A stretch of DNA of 62,864 bases, from positions 1 to 62,864 of the forward strand of contig NZ_AMSH01000013.1 of the NCBI RefSeq assembly GCF_000300535.1, in the 5' to 3' direction. The translations under genes were made by a program, and so were the position numbers. Below, one piece after another: positions 16,580 through 26,080 of the stretch. Origin of the DNA: Bacillus xiamenensis. Lineage in GTDB: Bacteria; Bacillota; Bacilli; Bacillales; Bacillaceae. Each line of letters starts with the position of its first letter. The first letter of the stretch is position 1. The notes beneath the pieces are model-generated. The model was not told the origin of the DNA, ran no database searches, and worked only from the letters and a program-made list of their open reading frames with translations.

Positions 16580-17968
16580 ATGCAAAAACAAGAAATGGCC
16601 AAAACGATGTCTCAGTCAGACGTACTGTTTTTGTCCATTGGTGCAATGCTTGGCTGGGGCTGGGTTGTACTTTCGGGAGATTGGATTTTAACAGCTGGAT
16701 TTTTAGGAAGCGTGATCGCTTTTGTCATAGGGGGCATTCTCGTCATTTTTATTGGACTCACGTATGCCGAGCTATCGTCTGCAATTCCAGAGACAGGCGG
16801 AGGGCTCGTCTTTGTCCAGCGGGCATTTGGGATGAAATCTGCTTTTGTCTCCGCATGGGGTGTATTGTTCGGTTATGTGTCCGTGATTACGTTTGAAGCT
16901 GTCGCACTTCCGACAGTCATTGACTATGTCATTCCAACACAGCATGTTGGCTTTCTATGGAATATAGGGGGATGGGACGTCTATTTCACTTGGGTATTGA
17001 TTGGATCTCTCGGTGCGTTATTTTTAACAGCACTGAACTATATTGGCGCAAAGCCAGCTACCATTTTTCAGTCGGTGTTCACAGTGGCGATTATCCTAAC
17101 AGGGTTTCTCCTTTTAGGCGGCGCGACATTCAATGGAGATTTTGCAAACCTTGAGCCGATGTTTCAAGGCGGGGTTGGCGGTCTTATGGCCGTTTTAGTG
17201 ATGATTCCCTTTTTATTCGTTGGATTTGATGTCATTCCGCAAGTGGCGGCAGAGATCAATGCACCGAAGAAAATCATCGGGAGAATCTTAATTATCTCCA
17301 TCGTGAGTGCGGTTGTTTTTTATCTGCTCATTGTCTTTGGTGTAGCTGCTGGGATGTCCAAAGGTCAGCTTGAAGCTTCTTCATTGGCGACAGCAGATGC
17401 CATGGTACAGCTTCTCGGTCATCAGGCGTTTGGGACAGTGCTTGTGATTGGCGGGGTAGCAGGGATTGTGACAAGCTGGAATGCTTTTATCATTGGTGCA
17501 AGCCGTATTTTATACGCAATGGCGGAAAGAGGCATGATTTCCAAATGGTTTGCGTATATTCACCCAAAGTATAAAACACCGACAAATGCCATTTTATTTT
17601 TAGGGGCATTGGCCTTTTTTGCTCCGCTACTAGGCCGTCCTGCCCTTGTCTGGATTGTGAATGCAGGCGGCGTGGGCATTATTGTCGGGTACTTAATTGT
17701 GTCCATCGCCTTTATGAAACTCCGCAAAAAAGAACCTGAACTAGAGCGTCCATACCGCATTAAATATTGGCGGACGACTGGCGTCTTAGCCATTGGACTG
17801 AGTTTTCTTTTTCTTTCATTTTATTTTCCGGGGATGCCGGCTTCCTTATCATGGCCAGCTGAATGGATTTTGCTTTTAGGTTGGGCACTCATTGGGTATA
17901 TACTATATGTAATGAATCCAAGAACGAAGGAGAAGGTAGCGCATGACAAACGAACTCAAAGTGTATAA
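16580..17968 (+). CDS. APC-family amino acid permease, probable GABA importer
   Basis: 462 residues with about 12 membrane segments. [15 protein letters not shown] near residues 17-31 is the unwound TM1 substrate motif of the APC superfamily (usually GxGI.G), and [24 protein letters not shown] (about 58-81) is the conserved TM2-TM3 part. It is placed between gabT and gabD, overlapping gabD by 26 bases, so it is translated with them; GABA or a related amino acid is the likely cargo (inference). B. subtilis has no transporter inside this operon; its GabP lies elsewhere and is only distantly similar. AAAGGGGG precedes the ATG. Confidence 0.85.
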   Translation: MQKQEMAKTMSQSDVLFLSIGAMLGWGWVVLSGDWILTAGFLGSVIAFVIGGILVIFIGLTYAELSSAIPETGGGLVFVQRAFGMKSAFVSAWGVLFGYVSVITFEAVALPTVIDYVIPTQHVGFLWNIGGWDVYFTWVLIGSLGALFLTALNYIGAKPATIFQSVFTVAIILTGFLLLGGATFNGDFANLEPMFQGGVGGLMAVLVMIPFLFVGFDVIPQVAAEINAPKKIIGRILIISIVSAVVFYLLIVFGVAAGMSKGQLEASSLATADAMVQLLGHQAFGTVLVIGGVAGIVTSWNAFIIGASRILYAMAERGMISKWFAYIHPKYKTPTNAILFLGALAFFAPLLGRPALVWIVNAGGVGIIVGYLIVSIAFMKLRKKEPELERPYRIKYWRTTGVLAIGLSFLFLSFYFPGMPASLSWPAEWILLLGWALIGYILYVMNPRTKEKVAHDKRTQSV

Positions 17969-19337
17969 TCCTGCAACAGGAGAAGAAATTGCCTCAGTTG
18001 CTCAGCATACAAAAGAACAGATCGAAGACGCGATCTCTCGCTCACACAAAGCATTCAAAACATGGGCAAAAACGTCAGCCCATGAACGTGCAAACATCAT
18101 TCGCAAGTGGTTTGATTTGATGATCGAACATAAAGAAAGGCTTGCCAAAATCATCACAGAAGAAAACGGGAAGCCGTATCAAGAAGCATTAGGAGAAATC
18201 GTCTATGCAGCTGGATATATAGAATGGTATGCAGAGGAAGCAAAGCGTATCTACGGCAGAACCATCCCATCTCATACGACAAACAAACGTCTTTTCGTTA
18301 CAAAGCAGCCGGTTGGTCCTGTCGCTGCGATTACACCGTGGAATTTCCCTGCGGCCATGATTACGAGAAAGGCAGCTCCAGCGCTTGCGGCAGGCTGTAC
18401 GTTTATTGTGAAACCTGCTGAAGACACGCCGCTTACGGCCATTGAGCTTGTGAAATTAGGCCATGAAGCTGGAATTCCAGAGGATGCTCTTCAATGGGTC
18501 GTCGGAGATGGAAAAGAAGTGGGTGAAATCTTTACAGATAGTCCATTGATTCGCAAGATCACCTTTACAGGCTCAACACCAGTCGGAAAGCATCTTATTA
18601 AAAACAGTGCCAGCACAGTCAAACACGTATCGATGGAGCTTGGCGGTCATGCCCCGCTCATCGTGGACAAGGATGCGAATCTTGAATTGGCTGTGAAACA
18701 GGCAGTTGCATCTAAGTTTCGTAATGCAGGACAGACCTGTGTCTGTGCCAACCGTTTAATCGTACACGAAGAAATTCATGAAGCATTTGCGCAAGGCTTC
18801 AGCAAAGAAGTAGAAAAGCTGAAAGTCGGAAATGGCTTTGAAGAAGGTACATCAATCGGTCCAATTATCAATAAGCGCGGCTTTGATAAAATTGTCAACC
18901 AAATTCAAGATGCGGTGGATAAAGGGGCGAAAGTCCTTGTTGGCGGCGATACGCATTTTGACGATGAGAAGTCGTATTATTTTGTTCAGCCGACGGTTCT
19001 CACGCATGTCGATCCTTCCATGAACATTATGCATGAAGAGACGTTTGGTCCAGTGGCGCCGATAACGACGTTTCAAACATTAGATGAGGCGATTCAATTA
19101 GCCAACGATACACCTTTTGGACTGGCGGCTTATTTCTTTACAGAGAATTACCGGAATGGGCTCTATATCTCAGAGAATCTTGATTACGGGATTATTGGCT
19201 GGAATGATGGGGGGCCATCGGCTGTTCAAGCACCGTTCGGCGGTATGAAAGAGAGCGGAATTGGCCGGGAAGGCGGCATCGAAGGAATCGAGCCATATTT
19301 AGAAACAAAATACGTATCCATTGGTTTAGACGAATAA
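17943..19337 (+). CDS. gabD: Succinate-semialdehyde dehydrogenase
   Basis: Oxidises succinate semialdehyde to succinate, the second step of GABA breakdown. It is an aldehyde dehydrogenase of 464 residues: [21 protein letters not shown] (131-151) for NAD(P) binding, FTGSTPVGK (208-216), general base E232 in MELGGHAP, and catalytic C266 in [11 protein letters not shown], with the second Cys two residues on, as in the redox-switch enzymes. The carboxy end [11 protein letters not shown] is normal. GGAGAAGG precedes the ATG, which lies inside the permease gene. Confidence 0.94.
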   Translation: MTNELKVYNPATGEEIASVAQHTKEQIEDAISRSHKAFKTWAKTSAHERANIIRKWFDLMIEHKERLAKIITEENGKPYQEALGEIVYAAGYIEWYAEEAKRIYGRTIPSHTTNKRLFVTKQPVGPVAAITPWNFPAAMITRKAAPALAAGCTFIVKPAEDTPLTAIELVKLGHEAGIPEDALQWVVGDGKEVGEIFTDSPLIRKITFTGSTPVGKHLIKNSASTVKHVSMELGGHAPLIVDKDANLELAVKQAVASKFRNAGQTCVCANRLIVHEEIHEAFAQGFSKEVEKLKVGNGFEEGTSIGPIINKRGFDKIVNQIQDAVDKGAKVLVGGDTHFDDEKSYYFVQPTVLTHVDPSMNIMHEETFGPVAPITTFQTLDEAIQLANDTPFGLAAYFFTENYRNGLYISENLDYGIIGWNDGGPSAVQAPFGGMKESGIGREGGIEGIEPYLETKYVSIGLDE

Positions 19338-19345
19338 AACGTGAA

Positions 19346-19380
19346 AAAGACTGACCGAGAAAACCTCGGCAGTCTTTTTT
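19346..19380 (+). terminator. Terminator of the gab operon
   Basis: AAAGACTGACCGAG, loop AAAA, CCTCGGCAGTCTTTTTT. The convergent gene at 19385 ends beside it. Confidence 0.85.
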
Positions 19381-19384
19381 TATG

Positions 19385-19981
19385 TCAAACAGCAGGGGGG
19401 AAAAGTTGATCCACTGTTTCTTTTGTTTCCTTGAGAATTTCATGGATGTCATCTGCAGATGCTTGTTCCATGCTGCTGAATAAGAGCCGTTCCACTGGCT
19501 CAATTCCGATAAAATTGAAGACCTCTGTATCTGTCGTCATATGATGGGATGGGGCAGCGATCATATTTGAATCAAGAAAGGTCCTTGGGGCATCGTGCGT
19601 ATTGATAATGACAGCTTTTTTGTCCTGAAGAAGATTGTCAATGGCTCCATGTTCATTGATTTGATAAGCGAAGCTCTCTGAAAAAACGCGTTCCACATAG
19701 CCCTTTAGCATAGCCGGAAAGCCCGTCCACCATATCGGGAAAATAAACGTCAGGACATCCGCCTGCTGAATCAGCTTCTGCTCTGTTTGAATGGCGATTG
19801 GCACATCACCGCTTTTCATGGCAGCCTTTTCTGCTAGTGTCAGCTCTGGCGGAAAACCAATGGCATACACATCACGAACTGTCACATCATGACCATTGTT
19901 TAAAAGAGTGCTCACGACAAGATCTAATAAAGTTTGATTTAAACTTTGCTGCGGATGTGCAAATATGATTAGATGGTTCAT
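19385..19981 (-). CDS. NAD(P)H oxidoreductase of the flavodoxin-like quinone reductase type
   Basis: 198 residues with the flavodoxin-like fold of the MdaB/KefF/YrkL group: IIFAHPQQSLNQTLLDLV (5-22) binds the FMN/FAD phosphate, ADVLTFIFPIWWTGFPAMLKGYVERVF (about 73-99) is the classic PxxWWxxPAxLKGxxDRV motif, and GIEPVERLLFSSMEQA lies near the end. These enzymes reduce quinones by two electrons and limit oxidative stress. B. subtilis has the unrelated nitroreductase ycnD near this place; this gene is probably a lineage-specific neighbour. It stands alone, with no partner ion channel such as KefC beside it. Confidence 0.85.
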   Translation of the reverse strand: MNHLIIFAHPQQSLNQTLLDLVVSTLLNNGHDVTVRDVYAIGFPPELTLAEKAAMKSGDVPIAIQTEQKLIQQADVLTFIFPIWWTGFPAMLKGYVERVFSESFAYQINEHGAIDNLLQDKKAVIINTHDAPRTFLDSNMIAAPSHHMTTDTEVFNFIGIEPVERLLFSSMEQASADDIHEILKETKETVDQLFPPAV

Positions 19982-20070
19982 CTCATAGCCTCCTAAGTGG
20001 TCATCTGTCTCATTATGGCATGCACCTGAATCCTATTCAATCCTATATTGGAAATAATAGGTTGGGAAAA

Positions 20071-20102
20071 TAAAAAGCGACGGCTTCAAAAAGCAATCGC
20101 TC
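20071..20102 (-). terminator. Terminator of ycnJ-ycnI
   Basis: On the minus strand AGCGA...GCTT, then AAGC..TCGCT, followed by TTTTTATTTT just after the ycnI stop at 20114. Confidence 0.65.
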
Positions 20103-20113
20103 ATGTAAAACGT

Positions 20114-20728
20114 TTATTTTTTTCTAAAAGCAAGTCCAAGTGCAATAAGGGCAACGACTAGAGCGGCAATGGACAGACCAAGAACAAGTGGTGAGGAAGA
20201 AGTAGAGGCAGTCTCGGATGCCTGTTCTTCTTTTGGTTTTTCTTGACCATGTGCATCTGTTACGGTATTAGATGCGACAATGTTTGTGATGGAGTGAGGT
20301 TTATCAGCATCTTTATCGCCAGTCCATTCCACAACCGTTCCATCCTTATAATATTGATACGCATCCCATTTGGCTTCGCCTGCTTTTTCAGGGTTTTTTG
20401 CCACAAACACGAATTGCTGGAACTGCCCCGCAAGCACACCATCGCCTGTTGCTTCCCAAGTGACTCTTGTGACCTTGCCATCTTTCTCTTCAGTCGTTGT
20501 TTTCCAGCCGGGTACTGGCTCGTACTGTTGGAATTCTACGCCTTTAGGCATTGTGATGACAACCTTTGTTGTCGGACTGTCGCTTTCAGAAGGCACTTTT
20601 AACGTATAAGTTTCCCAAGCGTTTGTCGCAGATGTATCAGGTTTGACGGTCACGTGTGCACTCACAGGAATCGCCAGTAAAAATGAAGCAAGAAGCATTG
20701 GTAATAAAGCTTTCACATATTTTTTCAT
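20114..20728 (-). CDS. ycnI: YcnI, extracytoplasmic copper-binding protein (DUF1775)
   Basis: 204 residues. A signal peptide (KKYVKALLPMLLASFLLAIPVSA) would be cut so that the mature chain starts at or near HVTVKPD; in characterised YcnI this amino-terminal His is part of a copper(II) site. WETYTLKVPSES, VVITMPKGVEFQQYEPVPGW, TRVTWEA and FVFVAKNPEKAGEAKWDAYQYY are family strands. A low-complexity Ser/Glu linker (about 160-178) and a carboxy-terminal membrane segment (LVLGLSIAALVVALIALGLAF, then RKK) anchor it. It is 18 bases downstream of ycnJ and probably hands copper to it. Confidence 0.9.
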   Translation of the reverse strand: MKKYVKALLPMLLASFLLAIPVSAHVTVKPDTSATNAWETYTLKVPSESDSPTTKVVITMPKGVEFQQYEPVPGWKTTTEEKDGKVTRVTWEATGDGVLAGQFQQFVFVAKNPEKAGEAKWDAYQYYKDGTVVEWTGDKDADKPHSITNIVASNTVTDAHGQEKPKEEQASETASTSSSPLVLGLSIAALVVALIALGLAFRKK

Positions 20729-20746
20729 TTAAGATGAACTCCTTTT

Positions 20747-22381
20747 TTAGTTTCTTCTAATAAATGTGGTATTGATGTTCTCAAAAGAACCAGTTAACGC
20801 ATGTATGTCTATTTTCCAAGTGCCCTTTTCATTTAATAAAAGATTTTCAGCAGAGAAATGGCCATTCTTTAATCGTTTCAGCTGAAATTCATTCGGCGTT
20901 TCATCACCGAATAGGGCCACTTTATGAATCTTGGCTGTCACTGATTGAATGTCTGTGATCGTTTGTCCATCCTTCTTCGTAAATGCCACCTCAAATGTGT
21001 TTTTTCCAGGGGCATTCGGGGTAATGCTCAAGGACACAATGTCACGATGCTCGACCTGATTGGCTCCAAAGAATGGCTCTGGCGCAGGCGGAGGAGGACT
21101 TGGAATATTCGTGAATACGGCTGTTAATAACAAAATAGCGACCCCAATCATCCATTCTGCTCGTAAAGATATGTTTCGTTTCTGCTTCTTTTCCCATCTC
21201 AGCATTAGGTAATGGACAAGTCCAAGAAGGCCCATGATGATAAATAAACCAAGCTTGATTAAGAAAGTACGTCCATACGCTGATTGGAAGAGAGCATCAA
21301 ACGATTGCAAAATAAAGATCGCATTCACGAACCCTGAAAACACAATGAGTCCAACTGAGAGCAGTGCCCACGGATGAAAGGCTGTCAGGGTGCTACGTAT
21401 GAGCGGCTGGTCTTCATTTGGCAGCTTCTTCATCAAAAGAAGGACAATCGCTGTTAAACCGCCGACCCAAATGGATGCAGAAACGAGATGGATGAAATCA
21501 AGTGACGTTGTCAGTATTTTATTATCTGTTGCGGCTGGATGACCGATTTGCGCTTTCAGCCAAAGGAGCACAGTGAAAATGAGCAGTGGAAACAGCCAGA
21601 CCCGGAAGGAAGTGAAGTTTCCTTTTTTCATCGCCACCATCGTCCAGATCGTCAGAAGAACAAATGACGCCATGAGCATCATCCACAGACTTCCACCAGA
21701 AGTCGACGCAATGGTTTCTTTTAAAAGCGATGGTTGAAATGCCCCTAAAAAGGACACGTCTGCTGCTGATCTTGTTTGAATTGGCAGCTGGAACAAAAGT
21801 GCTCCGCCCATCATGATCAGTGAAATGGTCAGAAGCCGCTTCATTCGTTTGGCTAATATGTCTGTCATCGCCGCTTTAAACCAAAGGAGTCCAAACAAAA
21901 TGGTCCCGAGGAATAAGCTGAACGATGTATACAGAAAGGCTTTGTCGATGGTCGAAGCCAAATCAATTGATTCATTCGCTTGCGCCTGATCCAATTGATC
22001 GAATCCGCCATCTGCTTTTCCAATACTAAACGGGATCATGCCAGAAACAGAGTGCCCATCGGCTGATACCGCATTCCACTGAATGGTGTAAATCCCTTTT
22101 GGTAAATTCTTTTTTAAAGCCGCTTCCATGATCTTTTGATCTTTGATGACCGTATCTCCTTGATCCACACGATCCCCTTTTGCATTTAACACCTTAATGG
22201 CATGAAATCCGCTTTCGATTCCTTCACTGAAGGTGATAGAGACGGAAGGAGGCTGCTGATCAAGCTCTTCATTCGCCGCAGGATTCGAGCTCACCACATA
22301 TGCATGAGCCGATGCCTCCTTTGGTATGAAAAAAGAGAGCATGACGATCAGTACCAGAAGCCACTTACTATATGTCAACAA
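20747..22381 (-). CDS. ycnJ: YcnJ, CopC-CopD copper importer
   Basis: 544 residues. After a signal sequence, mature residues starting HAYVVSSNPAANEEL form a CopC domain with the copper-ligand pattern H...D..H: the first His and ADGHSVSG near residue 113. About eight membrane segments of the CopD type follow (150-410). A final extracytoplasmic domain (about 420-544, the FixH/YtkA type) follows the segment with PSPPPPAPEP. It imports copper when the metal is scarce. In B. subtilis it is repressed by YcnK, encoded next door; no ycnK or ycnL is present here. First gene of the pair with ycnI. Confidence 0.9.
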   Translation of the reverse strand: MLTYSKWLLVLIVMLSFFIPKEASAHAYVVSSNPAANEELDQQPPSVSITFSEGIESGFHAIKVLNAKGDRVDQGDTVIKDQKIMEAALKKNLPKGIYTIQWNAVSADGHSVSGMIPFSIGKADGGFDQLDQAQANESIDLASTIDKAFLYTSFSLFLGTILFGLLWFKAAMTDILAKRMKRLLTISLIMMGGALLFQLPIQTRSAADVSFLGAFQPSLLKETIASTSGGSLWMMLMASFVLLTIWTMVAMKKGNFTSFRVWLFPLLIFTVLLWLKAQIGHPAATDNKILTTSLDFIHLVSASIWVGGLTAIVLLLMKKLPNEDQPLIRSTLTAFHPWALLSVGLIVFSGFVNAIFILQSFDALFQSAYGRTFLIKLGLFIIMGLLGLVHYLMLRWEKKQKRNISLRAEWMIGVAILLLTAVFTNIPSPPPPAPEPFFGANQVEHRDIVSLSITPNAPGKNTFEVAFTKKDGQTITDIQSVTAKIHKVALFGDETPNEFQLKRLKNGHFSAENLLLNEKGTWKIDIHALTGSFENINTTFIRRN

Positions 22382-22886
22382 TGTGAATAACCGCCTTTCT
22401 ACCTATGAAAATATCTCATGTATCAGAAAGAAAGCGGCAGTAAACTGTGAGTCACAGAAAAAACCGCTCTTTCTAGTGTACCGCCTACTCTAAAAGGTAA
22501 ACGAAACAAATAGCAAGATGGTTCACTTTTTCTGTGTCCTGTCTGCGCAGACGTTTCTTGAATGAATAGGTTTGATCAATATAAGCCTATTCGATTTAAG
22601 AAGAGGAAACAAGAAGAGACCATTTGAAATTTGTGAAATTCCAATGAATTTTGTGCCAAAACAACGGCAGATTCCCCTTTTCACTCATGATCATTTATGA
22701 TCTTCCAATGATTTCACATCATTTTTCAATTTTGTCACACACTATGTGACAAAGTGACATTTAGTTTCAATTGAAGGGAAAGTGAAAGCGTTTTACGATA
22801 GGTATAAGGGCTTCACTGACACTTGTTCTTATATCTTTTGACCTATAAAGCCCTGAACTAAGGGAAAGAAGAAAGGGGTTTCACAG
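22382..22886. promoter_or_regulatory. Divergent control region of ycnJ and mtlA
   Basis: 505 bases without a gene. It holds a dyad GAATAGGTTT / AAGCCTATTC (22566-22594) of unknown purpose. At 22731-22753 a perfect 9-bp dyad TTTGTCACA-cacta-TGTGACAAA is a likely MtlR operator. At 22783-22796 TGAAAGCGTTTTAC is a catabolite-responsive element (CcpA site). Together these suggest mannitol activation with glucose repression of mtlAFD. No ycnK or ycnL gene is seen. Confidence 0.7.
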
Positions 22887-24329
22887 ATGCAGGAAAAAAG
22901 CGGATTCCGCGTAAAAGTACAGCGCTTTGGAAGCTATTTAAGCGGCATGATTATGCCGAATATTGGTGCATTTATTGCTTGGGGACTGATTACAGCTCTG
23001 TTCATTCCGAGTGGTTATCTTCCAAATGAACAGTTAGCGACACTCGTTGGACCAATGATTAACTACTTACTGCCGCTATTAATCGGTTACACAGGCGGTA
23101 AACTCGTCTATGACCATCGAGGCGGGGTACTTGGTGCAACCGCTACGATTGGGGTCATTGTTGGTTCGGATATTCCAATGTTTTTAGGTGCCATGATCAT
23201 GGGACCACTTGGCGGTTATCTCATTAAGAAAATCGACCAGCTGTTCAAAGACCGAATCAAATCAGGCTTTGAAATGCTTATCAATAACTTTACGGCTGGT
23301 ATCCTTGGTGCCATTCTTGTTGCCATTGCATTCTACGCAATTGGCCCAGTGGTATTAGGCCTTAACAAAGCCCTTGCCGCAGGTGTAGATATCATTGTCA
23401 ATGCACATTTACTTCCGCTGGCAAGTATCTTCATTGAACCAGCGAAAGTATTGTTCTTAAACAATGCGATTAACCAAGGTATTTTAGGTCCTTTAGGGGT
23501 GGAGCAAGCAGCGAAGACGGGTCAATCTATCCTGTTCTTGCTTGAAACAAACCCTGGACCGGGTTTAGGTGTTCTTCTTGCGTATATGTTCTTTGGACGA
23601 GGGAATGCGAAGCAGTCTGCACCAGGTGCGATTATCATTCAATTCTTAGGGGGAATTCATGAAATTTACTTCCCGTACATCCTAATGAAGCCAAAACTCA
23701 TTTTGGCTGTCATTGCAGGTGGGGCAAGTGGTGTTCTGACTTTCACATTATTAAATGCAGGTTTAAAGGCTGTCCCATCACCAGGCAGTATTATTGCGCT
23801 TATGATTATGTCACCAAAAGGCGGTCATCTTGCCGTTTTAGCAGGTGTTGTGGTGGCAGCCATCGTATCCTTCCTTGTCGCTTCTGTCATTTTGAAAACA
23901 TCAAAAGCAGTTGACGAAGACTTAACAGCAGCAACCGAAAAGATGCAAGACATGAAAGGAAAGAAAAGTGCAGCAGCAGCAGCTCTCACAGCGCAAAAGG
24001 AAGGTGCGGAAGCGAACGAGCAAGCAGCATCTCCGCATGATATCCATCCAGATGACGTGAACAAAATCATCTTTGCCTGTGATGCAGGAATGGGCTCAAG
24101 TGCGATGGGCGCTTCCATTTTAAAGAACAAAGTAAAAAAGGCAGAGCTTGATATTGATGTGACAAACACATCCATCAGCAACATCCCAGATGATGCCGAT
24201 GTGGTCTTTACCCATAAAGATTTAACAGACAGAGCCAAGGCAAAACTGCCGGGAGCTGTGCATATCTCAGTTGATAATTTCTTAAACAGCCCAAAATATG
24301 ATGAGCTGATTGAGAAATTGAAAAAATAA
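22887..24329 (+). CDS. mtlA: Mannitol-specific PTS enzyme IICB
   Basis: Imports mannitol and phosphorylates it to mannitol 1-phosphate. The first 340 residues are the membrane IIC domain (YLSGMIMPNIGAFIAWGLITALFIP, GGIHEIYFPYILMKP with the substrate-site Glu). An alanine- and lysine-rich linker (about 345-390) joins the IIB domain, with the phosphorylated Cys 398 in IIFACDAGMGSSAMGAS. 480 residues, like B. subtilis MtlA, with the IIA domain supplied separately by mtlF. Confidence 0.95.
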   Translation: MQEKSGFRVKVQRFGSYLSGMIMPNIGAFIAWGLITALFIPSGYLPNEQLATLVGPMINYLLPLLIGYTGGKLVYDHRGGVLGATATIGVIVGSDIPMFLGAMIMGPLGGYLIKKIDQLFKDRIKSGFEMLINNFTAGILGAILVAIAFYAIGPVVLGLNKALAAGVDIIVNAHLLPLASIFIEPAKVLFLNNAINQGILGPLGVEQAAKTGQSILFLLETNPGPGLGVLLAYMFFGRGNAKQSAPGAIIIQFLGGIHEIYFPYILMKPKLILAVIAGGASGVLTFTLLNAGLKAVPSPGSIIALMIMSPKGGHLAVLAGVVVAAIVSFLVASVILKTSKAVDEDLTAATEKMQDMKGKKSAAAAALTAQKEGAEANEQAASPHDIHPDDVNKIIFACDAGMGSSAMGASILKNKVKKAELDIDVTNTSISNIPDDADVVFTHKDLTDRAKAKLPGAVHISVDNFLNSPKYDELIEKLKK

Positions 24330-24336
24330 CATGACG

Positions 24337-24377
24337 AAACGGGTTGAGTCCAATTTTTCCTAATTGAACTCCCCGTT
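24337..24377 (+). terminator. Hairpin between mtlA and mtlF
   Basis: AAACGGGTTGAGTCCAATT pairs with AATTGAACTCCCCGTTT, followed by TTGGTTGTTTT. It may act as a partial terminator or as an RNA-stabilising end, and so set a higher level of mtlA than of mtlF-mtlD. Confidence 0.65.
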
Positions 24378-24425
24378 TTGGTTGTTTTCCTGATTTTTTA
24401 TTCTAAAAAAGGTGTGTGATCATTC

Positions 24426-24860
24426 ATGAAACAAGTTCTTTCAAAAGACAATATTTTTCTAAACGAACAAGCAGGCTCTAAAGAGGAAGCCATTAAAAAA
24501 GCAGGAGAAGTCCTAGTGGCAAACGGCTATGTCACGAGCGATTATGTGGACAAAATGTTTGAAAGAGAAAAGATCTCTTCTACATTTATGGGCAACGGGA
24601 TTGCGATTCCTCATGGCACAGAAGAGGCCAAAGCGGCTGTCCTGCATTCAGGGATTTCCATCATCCAAATTCCAGATGGCGTTGAATATGGAGAAGGAAA
24701 TGTAGCGAAAGTCGTATTTGGCATCGCTGGGAAAAACAATGAGCATCTCGATATTCTTTCTCAAATTGCGATTGTCTGTTCAGAAGAAGAAAATGTAGAA
24801 CGCATCATTCATGCAAAGGATCAGGATGAACTGATCGCCATCTTTAACGAGGTGAACTAA
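24426..24860 (+). CDS. mtlF: Mannitol-specific PTS enzyme IIA
   Basis: 144 residues, the soluble phosphocarrier that takes phosphate from HPr and passes it to the IIB domain of MtlA. The active His is residue 63 in GNGIAIPHGTEEAK. GIAGKNNEHLDILSQIAIVCSEEENV is the conserved carboxy part. AAAAGGTGTG lies before the ATG. It ends one base before mtlD, so translation is coupled. It also phosphorylates MtlR in the known circuit. Confidence 0.95.
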   Translation: MKQVLSKDNIFLNEQAGSKEEAIKKAGEVLVANGYVTSDYVDKMFEREKISSTFMGNGIAIPHGTEEAKAAVLHSGISIIQIPDGVEYGEGNVAKVVFGIAGKNNEHLDILSQIAIVCSEEENVERIIHAKDQDELIAIFNEVN

Positions 24861-24861
24861 C

Positions 24862-25983
24862 ATGAAGGCACTTCATTTTGGAGCAGGGAATATCGGCAGA
24901 GGATTTATTGGGTCTTTGTTAAAAGCATCAGGCTTTGAGCTTGTGTTTACGGATGTAAATGAAGCGGTCATCAACGAGTTGAATGAAAGAGGAGAATACA
25001 CGGTTGAACTCGCAGCACCAGGGCAGAAACAAGAAGTGGTAGGTCCTGTGTCAGCAATCCATTCCTCGCAAAACCCAGCGGCATTAACAGAGGCTGTTGC
25101 CACAGCCAATTTGATTACGACAGCCGTTGGACCAGCTGTATTGAAGATCATTGCTTCATCTATTGCTGAAGGGCTAAAACAAAAAAAGCCTGACCATCTC
25201 ATCAACATTGTGGCCTGTGAGAACATGATTGGGGGCAGCTCTCATTTAAAAGAAGCTGTTTTTTCCTATTTGACATCAGATGAACAAGAAGCGATATCGC
25301 AAACAGTGGGTTTTCCAAACGCTGCTGTTGATCGAATTGTTCCGATTCAGCATCATGAGGACATTCTCAAAGTGTCAGTTGAGCCATTTTTCGAGTGGGT
25401 CATTGATGAGACTGGTTTTGTGGGAGAAGTTCCTAAAATTGACGGAGCAACCTTTGTACAAGATTTGACGCCATATATTGAGCGGAAGCTCTTCACTGTC
25501 AACACAGGACATGCCCTAGCTGCATACGTCGGTTATCAGCAGGGCGTTCAGACGATCAAAGAAGCTGTCGACACACCAGAGATTCGCCAAGTTGTCGAAG
25601 GGGCCCTTCATGAAACGGGCAGCTATTTAATTGACACATATGGCTTTCAACAGGAAGAGCATGATGCGTATATTCAAAAAATCATCAAACGATTTGAGAA
25701 TGCTTTTATTTCCGACGAAGTGACTCGTGTCGCACGCTCTCCGCTTAGAAAGCTAGGTGCAGATGACCGCTTGATCGGTCCAGCGAAAAAAATCAAACAG
25801 CCTGTCTACTTAATCAAAGGCATTGCCGCAGCTTTGGCATACGATTTTGCAGAAGACGAAGAAGCTGTTCGTCTGCAGGCATTAAGGAAAGAAAAAGGCG
25901 TTGAAGGTGTGCTCCAAGAAGTATGTGGACTACAGCCTAAAGACGAACTTTATCAATCTATTCTCAAGGAAACAGTTCTATAA
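24862..25983 (+). CDS. mtlD: Mannitol-1-phosphate 5-dehydrogenase
   Basis: Oxidises mannitol 1-phosphate to fructose 6-phosphate with NAD. 373 residues: HFGAGNIGRGFIGSLL (5-20) is the dinucleotide-binding start, NIVACENMIGGSSHLK (about 112-127) and FPNAAVDRIVP (about 150-160) are family motifs, and YIERKLFTVNTGHALAAYVGY (about 209-229) carries the catalytic Lys and the substrate-binding N..H. Last gene of mtlAFD, closed by a strong terminator. Confidence 0.95.
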   Translation: MKALHFGAGNIGRGFIGSLLKASGFELVFTDVNEAVINELNERGEYTVELAAPGQKQEVVGPVSAIHSSQNPAALTEAVATANLITTAVGPAVLKIIASSIAEGLKQKKPDHLINIVACENMIGGSSHLKEAVFSYLTSDEQEAISQTVGFPNAAVDRIVPIQHHEDILKVSVEPFFEWVIDETGFVGEVPKIDGATFVQDLTPYIERKLFTVNTGHALAAYVGYQQGVQTIKEAVDTPEIRQVVEGALHETGSYLIDTYGFQQEEHDAYIQKIIKRFENAFISDEVTRVARSPLRKLGADDRLIGPAKKIKQPVYLIKGIAAALAYDFAEDEEAVRLQALRKEKGVEGVLQEVCGLQPKDELYQSILKETVL

Positions 25984-25986
25984 TTA

Positions 25987-26021
25987 GAAAATCCCTTTCC
26001 ATCATGTGAAAGGGATTTTTT
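25987..26021 (+). terminator. Terminator of mtlAFD
   Basis: AAAATCCCTTTC, loop CATCATGT, GAAAGGGATTTTTT. Confidence 0.9.
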
Positions 26022-26030
26022 ATGACTTTT

Positions 26031-26057
26031 TCAATACTTTTCCCCGTTTGACGATAT
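26031..26057 (+). promoter_or_regulatory. SigD-type promoter
   Basis: TCAA (26031-26034), 15 bp, GACGATAT (26050-26057), close to the motility consensus TAAA-N15-GCCGATAT and 24 bases before the chemoreceptor remnant. Confidence 0.6.
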
Positions 26058-26080
26058 ATGAAAGTAAGGGGGAATAGAAC

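Noticed and set aside
23825-24238. A 137-codon frame antisense to mtlA
   Set aside because: It mirrors the alanine-rich linker and IIB domain of mtlA; no separate gene is supported.
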